This document shows positions 9,113 to 17,649 of a stretch of 41,226 bases of DNA, piece by piece; the stretch's first letter is position 1, and each line of letters begins with the position of its first letter. The translations under genes and the position numbers were made by a program. The stretch is from positions 1-41,226 of the forward strand of contig CBDUZW010000046.1 in the NCBI GenBank assembly GCA_965371805.1, given 5' to 3'. Below the pieces are notes generated by a model. The model did no database searches. It saw only the letters and a program-made list of their open reading frames with translations, and was not told the DNA's origin. The stretch comes from JAOZTV01 sp965371805. GTDB lineage: Bacteria > Acidobacteriota > Aminicenantia > UBA2199.

Positions 9113-9113
9113 A

Positions 9114-9755
9114 TTGGACAAATTAGAACTTCAAATAATTAGAAAAATTAAATTTGGCAATATTAATTCAAAAGAATTACTCGAAATCTATCATAATTAT
9201 GAAGGTAACTACAGAGTTATATTGTTTTTAATTCAACACCCCTCTTTTTCAGAGAAAATTGCCTTAAATGTAATACCAAGATTATTTACAGTAGATCTTT
9301 TAAGAGTTATAAAGAATAGGAGAACAAATCCTTTTATAAGAAAAAGAGCTGAGATTGAATTTGTAAATAAATATCCAAGATATCCTCTTGGGGAAAAAAT
9401 TGGATATATGAAAATTGCACCAACATCACTTCTAAACCATTTTATAAGAGAAAGAGATAAAACACTTTTGGAAGTTATGATTAAAAATCCTCAATGCACT
9501 GAAGAACTGATCCTGAAAATGATTAACTTAGAGGATGGCGGAGATGGAAAATTTAATTTTTATGAAGTTATAGTAGATACGGAATGGATTAAAAGAAGAC
9601 AAATTGCTGAAGGAATTGCAAATGATAAAAGTGCGCCAATAAGAGTGATGTTACAAATATTGCCATATTTATCAATTACAAATTTAAATAAATTATATAA
9701 TTCTGATTATATTCATAAAACAATAAAGAATGGAATTACTGAATATCTAAAATAA
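9114..9755 (+). CDS. Conserved hypothetical alpha-helical repeat protein
   Basis: 213-aa soluble protein, probably alpha-helical with short HEAT-like repeats (LFLIQHPSFSEKIALNVIP, then LLRVIKNRRTNPFIRKRAE, then LEVMIKNPQCTEELILKMI, then RVMLQILPYLSITNLNKL). The start is a TTG one base after the UbiA stop; the next in-frame Met is about 100 residues downstream and would lose conserved-looking repeats. I recall similar proteins with unknown function in several Gram-negative lineages but cannot name the family. Last gene of the pgsA operon, suggesting an accessory in membrane-lipid or lipid-linked sugar metabolism (inference only). Confidence 0.75.
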   Translation: MDKLELQIIRKIKFGNINSKELLEIYHNYEGNYRVILFLIQHPSFSEKIALNVIPRLFTVDLLRVIKNRRTNPFIRKRAEIEFVNKYPRYPLGEKIGYMKIAPTSLLNHFIRERDKTLLEVMIKNPQCTEELILKMINLEDGGDGKFNFYEVIVDTEWIKRRQIAEGIANDKSAPIRVMLQILPYLSITNLNKLYNSDYIHKTIKNGITEYLK

Positions 9756-9842
9756 TAGAATGAAAAAATAATGTCTCTTTGACTTAAACCTCTTTATTTT
9801 AAAATGCATTCCTATATATTCTTGTAAAGAATAACAAATATA

Positions 9843-11480
9843 TTAATAGCTGGACATTTCTGTTTTTGGAGTAGATAGAACTTTAAATACCGGATAAAAG
9901 GAATAACCTCTCCACTGTCTTACTAATACTCTATCAAAAAAATTCCATTTTATCAGTCCATCAGTAGATTCCGGTTCAAGCATATATGCTGCGAGTCTTG
10001 ATAATGGTTGAGATAGGGACACGTAAAAAGAACCTTTTTTTATTTCAAGTTCTTCTGTGCTTTCTTTATAAGTGATATTTTTATGTAAAAAATGTCCTTG
10101 ATAGGGTTCTTTAGAGGATTCTATCTTAGTAACTGTATATTTTTTAATCTTTGTTTTAAATGATTTTTCAATCATTTTTACATTGATGCCATGTAGTTTC
10201 AGATGTTTGGCAGTTGAGATTTCAGATGGCAACAAAATATACCCAACAGGAAGTTTAACCTTTTTTAAAGGGGCATAACTTGCAAATAGAGTCGTTTTAT
10301 AATTTTTCTTTTTATCAGTTTTCTCTACTAAAAATTCTCCATACCATTTTTTTGGATATCTTTCTCGCTCTGAGTCCAGGATTTTTCTTTTTGTGAATTC
10401 AAAGCTTTTTATTGTAAAATCATATGTTTTTTTTAGTTTGAATTTTATAGGAAAATCAGAGTTTTGAATAGATCTGATAGATTTTAGATCTGCCTTTTTT
10501 ATTAATTCCGACATTTGTTTAATATTATTTGATGTATATTCTAAGATTGATTTAATAAATCCAAATGATCCGATTACTCTGGTTTTAAAATCTGAATGGG
10601 AATAATTTTCATCTAATATAGAGAATCTATTTCTTAGTCCATAATAATTGGTTCCAAATCTTCCTTCCTTCGTATCATTTCTCCAACCTGCCCCTGGAAT
10701 ATCTTTTTTAATAAAATTACCATAAGGGATGCTGTCAATACCATATTTTTTTTTAAGAATTTTGCTAATGGCAGGAAATGCACTATTCCACATATAATTG
10801 GTTAACGATTGATCACCCTCAGGTGTGAGACTTGGAGCATAGGTAACAGGTTCCTGATGATATGACCCATTTGTGGTATGCATGTCTACAAAAAGAACAG
10901 GATCCCACTTATTAAATATTTCTGTTACAAGTCCCTTTACTTCAGGGCTCTCAAGTTTTAGAAAATCTCTGTTTAAGTCATATCCTTGGCCATTCTTCCT
11001 TTCTCCTGCTAATTCAGGTCCATTATCCCTACGGTTATTTGCAGTCATTTTATCATTTCCATCGCAATTGAATATAGGGATAATAAGAACTGTCTGATTT
11101 TTAAGTAAATCAGCTCTACCATTAACCAGAATATCTCTTATCAACATTTGTGTAGCTTCTTTTCCCTCAATCTCACCTGCATGAATATTTGCCATAATCA
11201 ATACTGGGGGTTTTTCAAAAACTCTTGCCTCTCTTGGTTCAATAATTCCTTCCTCACTCAAGATTACCAATGGGATTTTTTTCCCCTCTGTAGTTGTAGC
11301 AAAATATTTCAGTTTCATTTTATCTGGAAAATCTTTATTTAACTGTTTAATAAATGAAAGTACATCACTATAAGTTGAGGTTTTTTTATAGTTGGATTTT
11401 TCAGGAATTGTTAAATAATTATTTGCAGAAAGAATAGAAGAGACTAAAAAATAGATCAATATCATAATATGTTTTTTCAT
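9843..11480 (-). CDS. Secreted M14-family zinc carboxypeptidase
   Basis: 545-aa exported metallopeptidase. Residues 1-20 form a signal peptide. The M14 zinc site is visible: H100 and E103 in NIHAGEIEGKE, H201 in FVDMHTTNG. Between them are NCDGNDKMTANNRRDN and GYDLNRDFLKLESPE, typical of the branch with substrate-binding Asn-Arg residues. The likely catalytic Glu is E291 in SILDENYSHSDFKTR. The C-terminal 200 residues are a non-catalytic region. The start has an SD-like GAGGT before the ATG. It is divergent from the beta-propeller gene and probably acts on peptides in the periplasm or outside the cell. Confidence 0.88.
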   Translation of the reverse strand: MKKHIMILIYFLVSSILSANNYLTIPEKSNYKKTSTYSDVLSFIKQLNKDFPDKMKLKYFATTTEGKKIPLVILSEEGIIEPREARVFEKPPVLIMANIHAGEIEGKEATQMLIRDILVNGRADLLKNQTVLIIPIFNCDGNDKMTANNRRDNGPELAGERKNGQGYDLNRDFLKLESPEVKGLVTEIFNKWDPVLFVDMHTTNGSYHQEPVTYAPSLTPEGDQSLTNYMWNSAFPAISKILKKKYGIDSIPYGNFIKKDIPGAGWRNDTKEGRFGTNYYGLRNRFSILDENYSHSDFKTRVIGSFGFIKSILEYTSNNIKQMSELIKKADLKSIRSIQNSDFPIKFKLKKTYDFTIKSFEFTKRKILDSERERYPKKWYGEFLVEKTDKKKNYKTTLFASYAPLKKVKLPVGYILLPSEISTAKHLKLHGINVKMIEKSFKTKIKKYTVTKIESSKEPYQGHFLHKNITYKESTEELEIKKGSFYVSLSQPLSRLAAYMLEPESTDGLIKWNFFDRVLVRQWRGYSFYPVFKVLSTPKTEMSSY

Positions 11481-11613
11481 AATTACCTCTCATGTTGTTA
11501 AAAATAATTTTATCATAATTAAATAGATTGTGAAACTATTTTTGCTCTTATGTCGTCATTAATATTTAAAGCATAACATTTAAATTTAGTGAAACATGAC
11601 AAAAGGAGGCTTT

Positions 11614-12714
11614 ATGAAGCGTTTAATAATTTTAATTGTAGTAATTATTTTAAGTTTGACCCTGTTTGGACAGAGGACAATTAATAATGAGGATAGCCCT
11701 TTGAAAGGGAAATGGGATTTCAATCTAAAGAGAATATGGGAGGTTGAATCAGCTGGCAAAGATATGTTAGTGCAGGCCGGATCAATTATTATAGGGGATG
11801 AAGGGAATGTCTATATAATGGAAAGAAAACATGGGAAAATCTTTTCATTCAATTCAGATGGAAAATTCATCAACTCAATTGGAAAGAAAGGTGAGGGGCC
11901 AGGTGAATATAAACAGGCATTTCGGATACATTTACATGAGAATATCATAATTGTTCCGGATATGGGACGGTTTCACTATTTTAAGAAATCAGGAGAATAT
12001 CTGAAAACTATTAATTCAGGAGTTTCATTTATATTCCCTAAGGTTATGATCAGCAAATATAGTTTTATCTATGAAAAGGGATATGATGAAAAAGAGACTA
12101 AAAGAGATCTTATAAATATTTTTGATCTTAAAACAAAAAAAATAACGAAACTATCTGAGACTGTGTCTAAAAAGCCCAGCACTGCTTCATCAGGGGGCAT
12201 GAGACTTGTCGTAAAAACAGATTCAACATCAGTAGCTTATCAAAGCGGAGATCTTTTTTATGGAAAAGGTGATAAGTATTTAATAAAAAAAATTAATAAA
12301 AAAGGTGAAAAATTACTCTCATTTGGGATTAAAGATAGAAGAAAAATTAAGGTAACTGAGAAAATGAAAAGGAAAAAATATGAGGGAATTGTTTTAAATG
12401 GGGGGAAGATGCCAAAAAGTATGGTTGATCAACTCATAAAAAATGATCCGGACCAAGCACCATATTTTAATGGTATTGATATACAAAATGGATTTGTATT
12501 TGTTAATTTAGTTGATCCTGCAAATGAGAAGAGTGAAAAATTTGATATTTTTTCAAATGAAGGAAAATATCTTTATAATGCAGAATTTATACTACCTGAA
12601 GATTTGACATTACAAAGAGGACCTGTATTTAAAGATGGGTTTGCATATGTTTTTGCTGAAGATGAAGATGGAGAGGGAAAATTAATTAAATATAAAGTAA
12701 ATCTACCTGAGTAA
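11614..12714 (+). CDS. Six-bladed beta-propeller exported protein
   Basis: 366-aa protein with a signal peptide (residues 1-19) and NHL/6-bladed beta-propeller repeats: IGDEGNVYIMERKHGKIFSF, then NSIGKKGEGPGEYKQAF, then IFSNEGKYLYNAEF. The GEGPGEY block is characteristic of the 6-bladed beta-propeller family abundant in Bacteroidota and Aminicenantes-like bacteria. I start at the ATG at 11614, which has a strong SD (AAAGGAGG) and begins the signal peptide; the in-frame ATG at 11596 lies upstream of that SD. The gene ends 1 base before the convergent btuC stop. Ligand or role unknown; possibly a periplasmic sensor or binding module. Confidence 0.83.
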   Translation: MKRLIILIVVIILSLTLFGQRTINNEDSPLKGKWDFNLKRIWEVESAGKDMLVQAGSIIIGDEGNVYIMERKHGKIFSFNSDGKFINSIGKKGEGPGEYKQAFRIHLHENIIIVPDMGRFHYFKKSGEYLKTINSGVSFIFPKVMISKYSFIYEKGYDEKETKRDLINIFDLKTKKITKLSETVSKKPSTASSGGMRLVVKTDSTSVAYQSGDLFYGKGDKYLIKKINKKGEKLLSFGIKDRRKIKVTEKMKRKKYEGIVLNGGKMPKSMVDQLIKNDPDQAPYFNGIDIQNGFVFVNLVDPANEKSEKFDIFSNEGKYLYNAEFILPEDLTLQRGPVFKDGFAYVFAEDEDGEGKLIKYKVNLPE

Positions 12715-12715
12715 T

Positions 12716-13699
12716 TTAATTATAATTTTTTTTTAATGAGGTAATAAGAACAAAGATAAAAAATGGAGCTCCGATTAATGAGGTTATTATACCTACTGGT
12801 ATCTCCACTGGTGGTATGAGGACTCTGGCTATAAAGTCCGCATATCCTAGAAATAGTCCTCCAAGAATTATAGTAACTATAATATTTAATTTTATATTAT
12901 TTTTATATATTAATCTTGAAATATGAGGGACAATTAATCCGACAAATCCAATTGGGCCGGTAAATGTGACAAGAATTCCAATAACTATAGAAACTAGCAG
13001 GAATATAATAAGACGGAATTTTTTTATATTTAATCCCTTGGAAATGGCAAAATCATCGCCAATGGAGGATATTAATAATTGATTCTTTATAATGAAAACA
13101 GTGAATACAAAGAGAATAAAAATTATTGTCAAGAATATGAGTTCAGAGTATTTTACTGGTTCTATCCCACCTAATAACCACCTTAATATTGAAATCGTCT
13201 GGGTGAAATCAAATAAATAAAGGGTAATAGCAACTAAAGATGAGAAAAAAAAGTTGATTGCAATTCCAGACATAAGAAGTGTATATATTGAAAAACTTCT
13301 AACCAGTTTTGCAATAAAGATAATTAAAGAAATTGACAACAGGGCACCCAGAAAACCAAAAAGAGATCTTGCTCCAAATCCAAGAAAAAGAAATGATATA
13401 TTAAATTTAATGGCAATTACAACACCTGCAGAAGCACCTGAGGATATCCCAAGAGTATAAGGAGTTGCAAGACTATTTTTAAAAATATTTTGAAAGAGTA
13501 AACCGGACAAGCTGAGAATTGATCCGGCTAAAAAACTAAGAATCAATCGGGGGACCCGAATATCCCAGAATATCATTTTATCCATTTTATTATTTAAGAT
13601 AGAATTGAATGATATTTTTACAACTCCCAAAAAAGGAAGAAATAAGAACAGAAACAGTAAAACTGCTAACCCAATCAAAAATATTTTTTTTTTATCCAT
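12716..13699 (-). CDS. btuC: Vitamin B12 ABC transporter permease
   Basis: 327-aa inner-membrane permease of the FecCD/BtuC family with about nine or ten hydrophobic segments. Family blocks are FWDIRVPRLILSFLAGSILSL near residue 44 (the conserved R-x-PR motif), LGISSGASAGVV, ISILRWLLGG and FVGLIVPHISRL (the ATPase-contacting region). BtuC and siderophore permeases cannot be separated by motif, but the cobalamin riboswitch at the upstream btuB, and the neighbouring BtuF-like gene, support B12. The gene overlaps the 3' end of btuD by 8 bases and ends 1 base from the convergent beta-propeller gene. Confidence 0.87.
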   Translation of the reverse strand: MDKKKIFLIGLAVLLFLFLFLPFLGVVKISFNSILNNKMDKMIFWDIRVPRLILSFLAGSILSLSGLLFQNIFKNSLATPYTLGISSGASAGVVIAIKFNISFLFLGFGARSLFGFLGALLSISLIIFIAKLVRSFSIYTLLMSGIAINFFFSSLVAITLYLFDFTQTISILRWLLGGIEPVKYSELIFLTIIFILFVFTVFIIKNQLLISSIGDDFAISKGLNIKKFRLIIFLLVSIVIGILVTFTGPIGFVGLIVPHISRLIYKNNIKLNIIVTIILGGLFLGYADFIARVLIPPVEIPVGIITSLIGAPFFIFVLITSLKKNYN

Positions 13700-14447
13700 C
13701 TATAAATATATACTCTTTATTATTCTGTTTATAAGATTTGAAATCTATTCCAAGTGTATTTCTCAATAATTCCGGGTCATATTTTTTCTTTCCGGAATAA
13801 TTAATTTTCCCTCGATCAATAGCTATTAAATGGGTTGCAATAGGGTACATCAACTCCATTCTATGTGATATTACAATTATTGTCTTCCCCTTCTGATTTA
13901 GAGTTATTAGAAGTTCCTTTAATTTTAGTGCACTTAATGGATCAAGAGAGACAAAAGGTTCATCAAGAAGGATAATAGGTACATTTTGAATAAATGCAGA
14001 AGCAAGCATAACTTTTTTGATCTCACCACCACTTAAAGTCATGGCATCTCTATCTATAATATCACTAATATTAAAATCTTCTACTGCATTCTCTACAATA
14101 TTATTATCCTCTTTTGTATATGGTTGAAAGATTGAAGCATATGGATATCTACCTGCAATAAGAATGTCTCTAACTGACACAGGGAGAGAAAAATGGTGGA
14201 ATTGTGGTAGAAATGTGATCTGTTTTGCAAGTTTTTTTACGGAGTGGTTTTTTAAATTATTTTTCCCGATTAATACTGTTCCTATATAATTATGGATTAT
14301 ACCTGAAATTATTTTAAATAATGTTGTTTTGCCTGCTCCATTTGGCCCAAAAATTTGAGTTATGCTATTCTTCTCAATGTCAAAACTAATATTATCCAAT
14401 ATGAGTTTATTATTTATTGTAAAAGTGATGTCTCTTAAACTTATCAA
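13692..14447 (-). CDS. btuD: Vitamin B12 ABC transporter ATP-binding protein
   Basis: 251-aa ABC ATPase of the FecE/BtuD type. Walker A FGPNGAGKTTLF is near residues 33-44, signature TLSGGEIKKV near 138, Walker B IILLDEPF near 158, and an H-loop in ISHRME. QITFLPQFHHF is the Q-loop region. It overlaps btuF by 4 bases and btuC by 8 bases, so the three are translationally coupled and should form one BtuC2D2-F importer. Energises uptake of cobalamin delivered by btuB across the outer membrane. Confidence 0.88.
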   Translation of the reverse strand: MISLRDITFTINNKLILDNISFDIEKNSITQIFGPNGAGKTTLFKIISGIIHNYIGTVLIGKNNLKNHSVKKLAKQITFLPQFHHFSLPVSVRDILIAGRYPYASIFQPYTKEDNNIVENAVEDFNISDIIDRDAMTLSGGEIKKVMLASAFIQNVPIILLDEPFVSLDPLSALKLKELLITLNQKGKTIIVISHRMELMYPIATHLIAIDRGKINYSGKKKYDPELLRNTLGIDFKSYKQNNKEYIFIDG

Positions 14448-15304
14448 TTAATTATCCTTTTTAATTCCATTGCTATGTCCAGAATCCTCGGACCTGGCTT
14501 TTGCCAGAAATCTTCAGAGGCAAAAAATATTTTTTTTAATCTTACTGCATTTATCATTGAGTATTTGCTCCAGGTTTTTAAGATGGCTTCCTTTTGTTCT
14601 GGATTTTTCAGAAATGAGAATTCAATGATAATGTCGGGATTCATTGCAGCAATTGATTCAATTGAAACTGAAGGATAGGGGATATTACCATTATAACTGT
14701 TTATAGCACCTGATAGTTCTAAAACCTCATTTAAAAAACCTTTTTTTCCAATGATATACATAGATTTTAACCTATGTGGGTCTCTATCTGCAATAAGTAG
14801 TACCTTTTTTTTTATTTTTGAGTCAACTTTTTTATAGAGACTTTCTTCTATATTTTTTATTAGTTTTACAGATTTTTCTCTACTGTTTAATTTTGTTCCA
14901 ATAACTTTTATAGAGTCGAGGATATCTAAAACAGAAATATGTCTTACTTCTAATAGTTCTATTCCATTTGATAGTATTTTTAATTTATCCATGTGTTCAG
15001 GATAGCAAATTATTAGATTCGGTTTGAGTTTTAAAATCATCTCAATATTCATATCTAGAAAACCACCAATCTTTTTGATTTTTTTGGCAGCTTCAGGATA
15101 ATTACAAAATTTTGTATTGCCAATAATTCTGTCTCCATATCCAAGAGCAAAAACAATTTCTGATAATGCCGGAGCCAGAGTTATTATCCGGTCTGCTTTT
15201 ACTTCTGGTTTAACCGGATTATTTGTTTGTTCATTTGAACATTGAAATGAAACAGAAATAATCAGAAGTAATATAATTATTTTTATTTTATTTTTAATGT
15301 TCAT
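14444..15304 (-). CDS. btuF: Cobalamin-binding lipoprotein of the ABC importer
   Basis: 286-aa periplasmic binding protein. A lipoprotein signal peptide ends in SVSFQC, with Cys22 as the lipidated residue. The mature part begins RIITLAPALSEIVFALGYGD, the BtuF/FecB (TroA-type) opening, followed by CNYPEAAKKIKKIGGF and LKPNLIIC, which match BtuF-like proteins (TNPEDAKKLPKVG-type block). Family position and the cobalamin riboswitch on the same locus support B12 rather than iron. It is 112 bases downstream of btuB with a hairpin terminator between, so it may be transcribed partly by readthrough or by its own promoter, which I could not define. It overlaps btuD by 4 bases. Confidence 0.86.
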   Translation of the reverse strand: MNIKNKIKIIILLLIISVSFQCSNEQTNNPVKPEVKADRIITLAPALSEIVFALGYGDRIIGNTKFCNYPEAAKKIKKIGGFLDMNIEMILKLKPNLIICYPEHMDKLKILSNGIELLEVRHISVLDILDSIKVIGTKLNSREKSVKLIKNIEESLYKKVDSKIKKKVLLIADRDPHRLKSMYIIGKKGFLNEVLELSGAINSYNGNIPYPSVSIESIAAMNPDIIIEFSFLKNPEQKEAILKTWSKYSMINAVRLKKIFFASEDFWQKPGPRILDIAMELKRIIN

Positions 15305-15378
15305 TTATATTTCCAACTGTTAATTTACTTTTTACACTTTGCAGCATTAGTTTCCTTTTAATTATTTATTAAATAAGA

Positions 15379-15401
15379 GAGCAGGTATAAAATACCTGCT
15401 C
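15379..15401 (-). terminator. Hairpin terminator between btuB and btuF
   Basis: A perfect 10-bp stem (GAGCAGGTAT / ATACCTGCTC) with a 3-base loop lies 16 bases after the btuB stop. On the minus strand it is followed by a T-rich but interrupted tract (TCTTATTT). It probably attenuates transcription between the receptor and the ABC genes. Confidence 0.7.
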
Positions 15402-15416
15402 ATAATAGATTATACC

Positions 15417-17288
15417 TTATCTTACCTTAAATTTAAATCCAATCTCAACTCTCCTTTTTGGAGATCTATATCCAAATATTTCTGAATACTCTGCATTTAG
15501 AACGTTTGTTATTCTACCTGTGACTGAAATGTCAGATGAGATTGGTACTATTACATTATAATTGAAGGAATTGAAGGATGGAGAATCAGTAATTGGCGGC
15601 CAGGAAAGAGGATCTGAATCAGTTCTAAGTCCAACATAGACTAATTGTAGAGAAGTACTGAATAATCTATGTTTATATGATATTAAACCGGAAAATGTAT
15701 GTTTAGGCCGACGAAGTAATGGTTCTCCTGTATTCAGGTCTTCTGTATTCAAATATGTATAGGAGCCTCTGATTGATAATTGTGCAGTAGGGCTTATAAT
15801 TGTAGTAAATTCATATCCCTTAATATCTACAGAAGAAATATTCTGATATTGACCATTAAATGTTGTCCAGTCAATTGTTACCCAATCAATCATATCTGTA
15901 TATGACGTATCAAAATATGTTACTCCGAATGTAAAAATTCCTGAATAGTAGTTTATACCCAATTCATATGTATTTGCTTTTTCCGGTTTAAGTTTAAAGT
16001 TTGACTCTCCCCAGGGATTAACCTGATGTGTTATTAAGGGTGCTTTAAAACTATTTGAATAAGATGCTCTGAATTTTAATTTATTTTTTATAAGATAAGA
16101 AAAGCCTATCTGAGGAGAGAAATTCGCATCAATACCTTTATACTTATCAAGCCTCATGGATACATATAATAGAAGGTTGTTGAAATCAATGCTTCCATGC
16201 ATAAAAGCTGCAAAATTATTACTTTCATGTTTGTCTATAAGAAAATATGAATCATTTTCATTGGTTGCATCATATTTAGAATACTCAAACCCGGATTTTA
16301 AAGAGAAGTACTTATTAATCTTAGTATTAAGTATCGATTCAATGCTATATGAATTGGAAGATAATTTTGAATGGAAGTTGAAAGATGCATCCGGATCAGA
16401 AAATGAGTAATCGCTTTTTACAAATGATCCTGTTACATTTAAGATGGATTTATCTGACAACTTTAGACTAATAGGAAATGCAAGAATGTTATAGTTTTTT
16501 TTATATTTTGTATCTAAAGATGGCTCCAAATTCCATGTGAGCGGAACACCTGAATCTGTGAAATTTCCAAAATACCTAAGACCAAGACTTAAATTATTTT
16601 TCTTATAGTTTGCCTTAGCAGATACACCGGAATTATTAAAAATATCATTAGCAATATTATTACTGTTTCTTCTGGAATTTACACTTAAAAATAGATCAAG
16701 AGGCCCTAGATCCTTAAAAAGTGAGATGTCTCCACTATAAGAATTATGACTTCCATATGAACCTGAAAATAAGAGTTCTTTTTCATTTGATGTATTTATA
16801 TTAACAACTCCGCCCTGTGCGTCAGAGCCATAAATATTGCTGAGAGGACCTCTGACAATTTCGATCTTGTCCATTATAGATGGTGACAAGACACTCAGGT
16901 TTAATCCGCCAATATTTACATGATCTCTTATTTTTATACCATCAATGATATATAAGATCTGAGTTGGCTTGGACCCTCTGATAAAAGTGGATGAAACCTG
17001 ACCTGATTGACCCGTTGATAATGTAAACAACCCTGTTGTCAGACCCAGTATTTCTTTCAGATTCTCAGCTCCAATTAAATCAATATCACTTTTACTGGTA
17101 ATTGAGACCGTCTGAACAGTTTTCAACAGGGGAACGTTACCAACGACTTCAATTATTTCTCCGAATTGACTGTTTTTAGTCTTGAATACTTTTTCATCTT
17201 TTTTTTTTTCGTCATTTGAATAAAGATTAAAAACAAATTGAAAGATAAATGAAACCATAAAAATGATTGTTAAATACTTTTTAAGCAT
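15417..17288 (-). CDS. btuB: TonB-dependent outer-membrane receptor for cobalamin
   Basis: 623-aa outer-membrane receptor. A signal peptide (residues 1-24) is followed by a TonB-box-like EIIEVVGNVP (about 43-52), a plug domain with STFIRGSKPTQILYIIDGI, DKIEIVRGPLSNIYGSDAQG and GGVVNINT, and a beta-barrel with alternating strands to the C-terminus. It ends in FKFKVR rather than the common terminal aromatic residue. SD AAAGGAG precedes the ATG. The long 5' leader is a cobalamin riboswitch, which makes B12 or a corrinoid the likely substrate. No tonB/exbB/exbD is in the window. Confidence 0.9.
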   Translation of the reverse strand: MLKKYLTIIFMVSFIFQFVFNLYSNDEKKKDEKVFKTKNSQFGEIIEVVGNVPLLKTVQTVSITSKSDIDLIGAENLKEILGLTTGLFTLSTGQSGQVSSTFIRGSKPTQILYIIDGIKIRDHVNIGGLNLSVLSPSIMDKIEIVRGPLSNIYGSDAQGGVVNINTSNEKELLFSGSYGSHNSYSGDISLFKDLGPLDLFLSVNSRRNSNNIANDIFNNSGVSAKANYKKNNLSLGLRYFGNFTDSGVPLTWNLEPSLDTKYKKNYNILAFPISLKLSDKSILNVTGSFVKSDYSFSDPDASFNFHSKLSSNSYSIESILNTKINKYFSLKSGFEYSKYDATNENDSYFLIDKHESNNFAAFMHGSIDFNNLLLYVSMRLDKYKGIDANFSPQIGFSYLIKNKLKFRASYSNSFKAPLITHQVNPWGESNFKLKPEKANTYELGINYYSGIFTFGVTYFDTSYTDMIDWVTIDWTTFNGQYQNISSVDIKGYEFTTIISPTAQLSIRGSYTYLNTEDLNTGEPLLRRPKHTFSGLISYKHRLFSTSLQLVYVGLRTDSDPLSWPPITDSPSFNSFNYNVIVPISSDISVTGRITNVLNAEYSEIFGYRSPKRRVEIGFKFKVR

Positions 17289-17339
17289 TTTTTTCTCCTT
17301 TTATGGAGGGATTAATTTTTACCGAATAACCCGCCCTCC
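17286..17339 (-). promoter_or_regulatory. Translational expression platform of the btuB riboswitch
   Basis: Two mutually exclusive helices can be read on the minus strand. One pairs GGAGGG (17334-17339) with CCCTCC (17305-17310). The other uses CTCC from that same CCCTCC (17305-17308) to pair with the btuB Shine-Dalgarno GGAG (17295-17298) across a 6-base loop. Formation of the first frees the SD; the second hides it. There is no T-tract, so control is probably at translation. Confidence 0.55.
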
Positions 17340-17359
17340 GCAGATAATTCTACAATGTT

Positions 17360-17552
17360 AAGGGAAAATAGGTCTTCCGGCTTCCAGACATCTTTAACTC
17401 CTTCCCACCAAAATATGGCAGTGGATCTAATGTTAAAAACATTCACAGGATATAAAATATCCCGTTTTGTCCAGTCACGGCAGCGGGGGCTGCGGGCTTT
17501 AACCATTATTAAAATAAATCTCGGTTATGCCTCTTCCCTTGAATTCTACCTT
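17360..17552 (-). ncRNA. Cobalamin riboswitch controlling btuB
   Basis: Read on the minus strand, the leader has the cobalamin aptamer landmarks in order: AAGGGAA near its 5' end, GGTTAAAGCC (17495-17504), GCAGCCCCCGC (17483-17493) followed by TGCCGTGAC, CCACTG (17419-17424), GGTGGGAAGG, and the B12-box-like AGCCGGAAGACCTA (about 17369-17384). It starts just after a strong promoter and ends upstream of a helix that can expose or hide the btuB Shine-Dalgarno. From family knowledge it should repress btuB when adenosylcobalamin or another cobalamin is abundant. Edges are approximate. Confidence 0.93.
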
Positions 17553-17559
17553 AAGGCAC

Positions 17560-17588
17560 TTTATATCATTTTAATATTACTCTGTCAA
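17560..17588 (-). promoter_or_regulatory. Promoter of the riboswitch-btuB transcript
   Basis: Consensus TTGACA (17583-17588), 17 bp, TATAAA (17560-17565) on the minus strand. Predicted transcription start is near 17553, immediately before the riboswitch aptamer. Confidence 0.75.
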
Positions 17589-17649
17589 GCTGAAACTAAT
17601 TCTTGATGAACATTGTATGAGATATAAGGGAGGGCGAAAAATATGGATT

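Noticed and set aside
17312..17606. Open reading frames on both strands across the btuB leader
   Set aside because: They overlap a clear cobalamin riboswitch and its promoter; composition reflects structured RNA, not protein.
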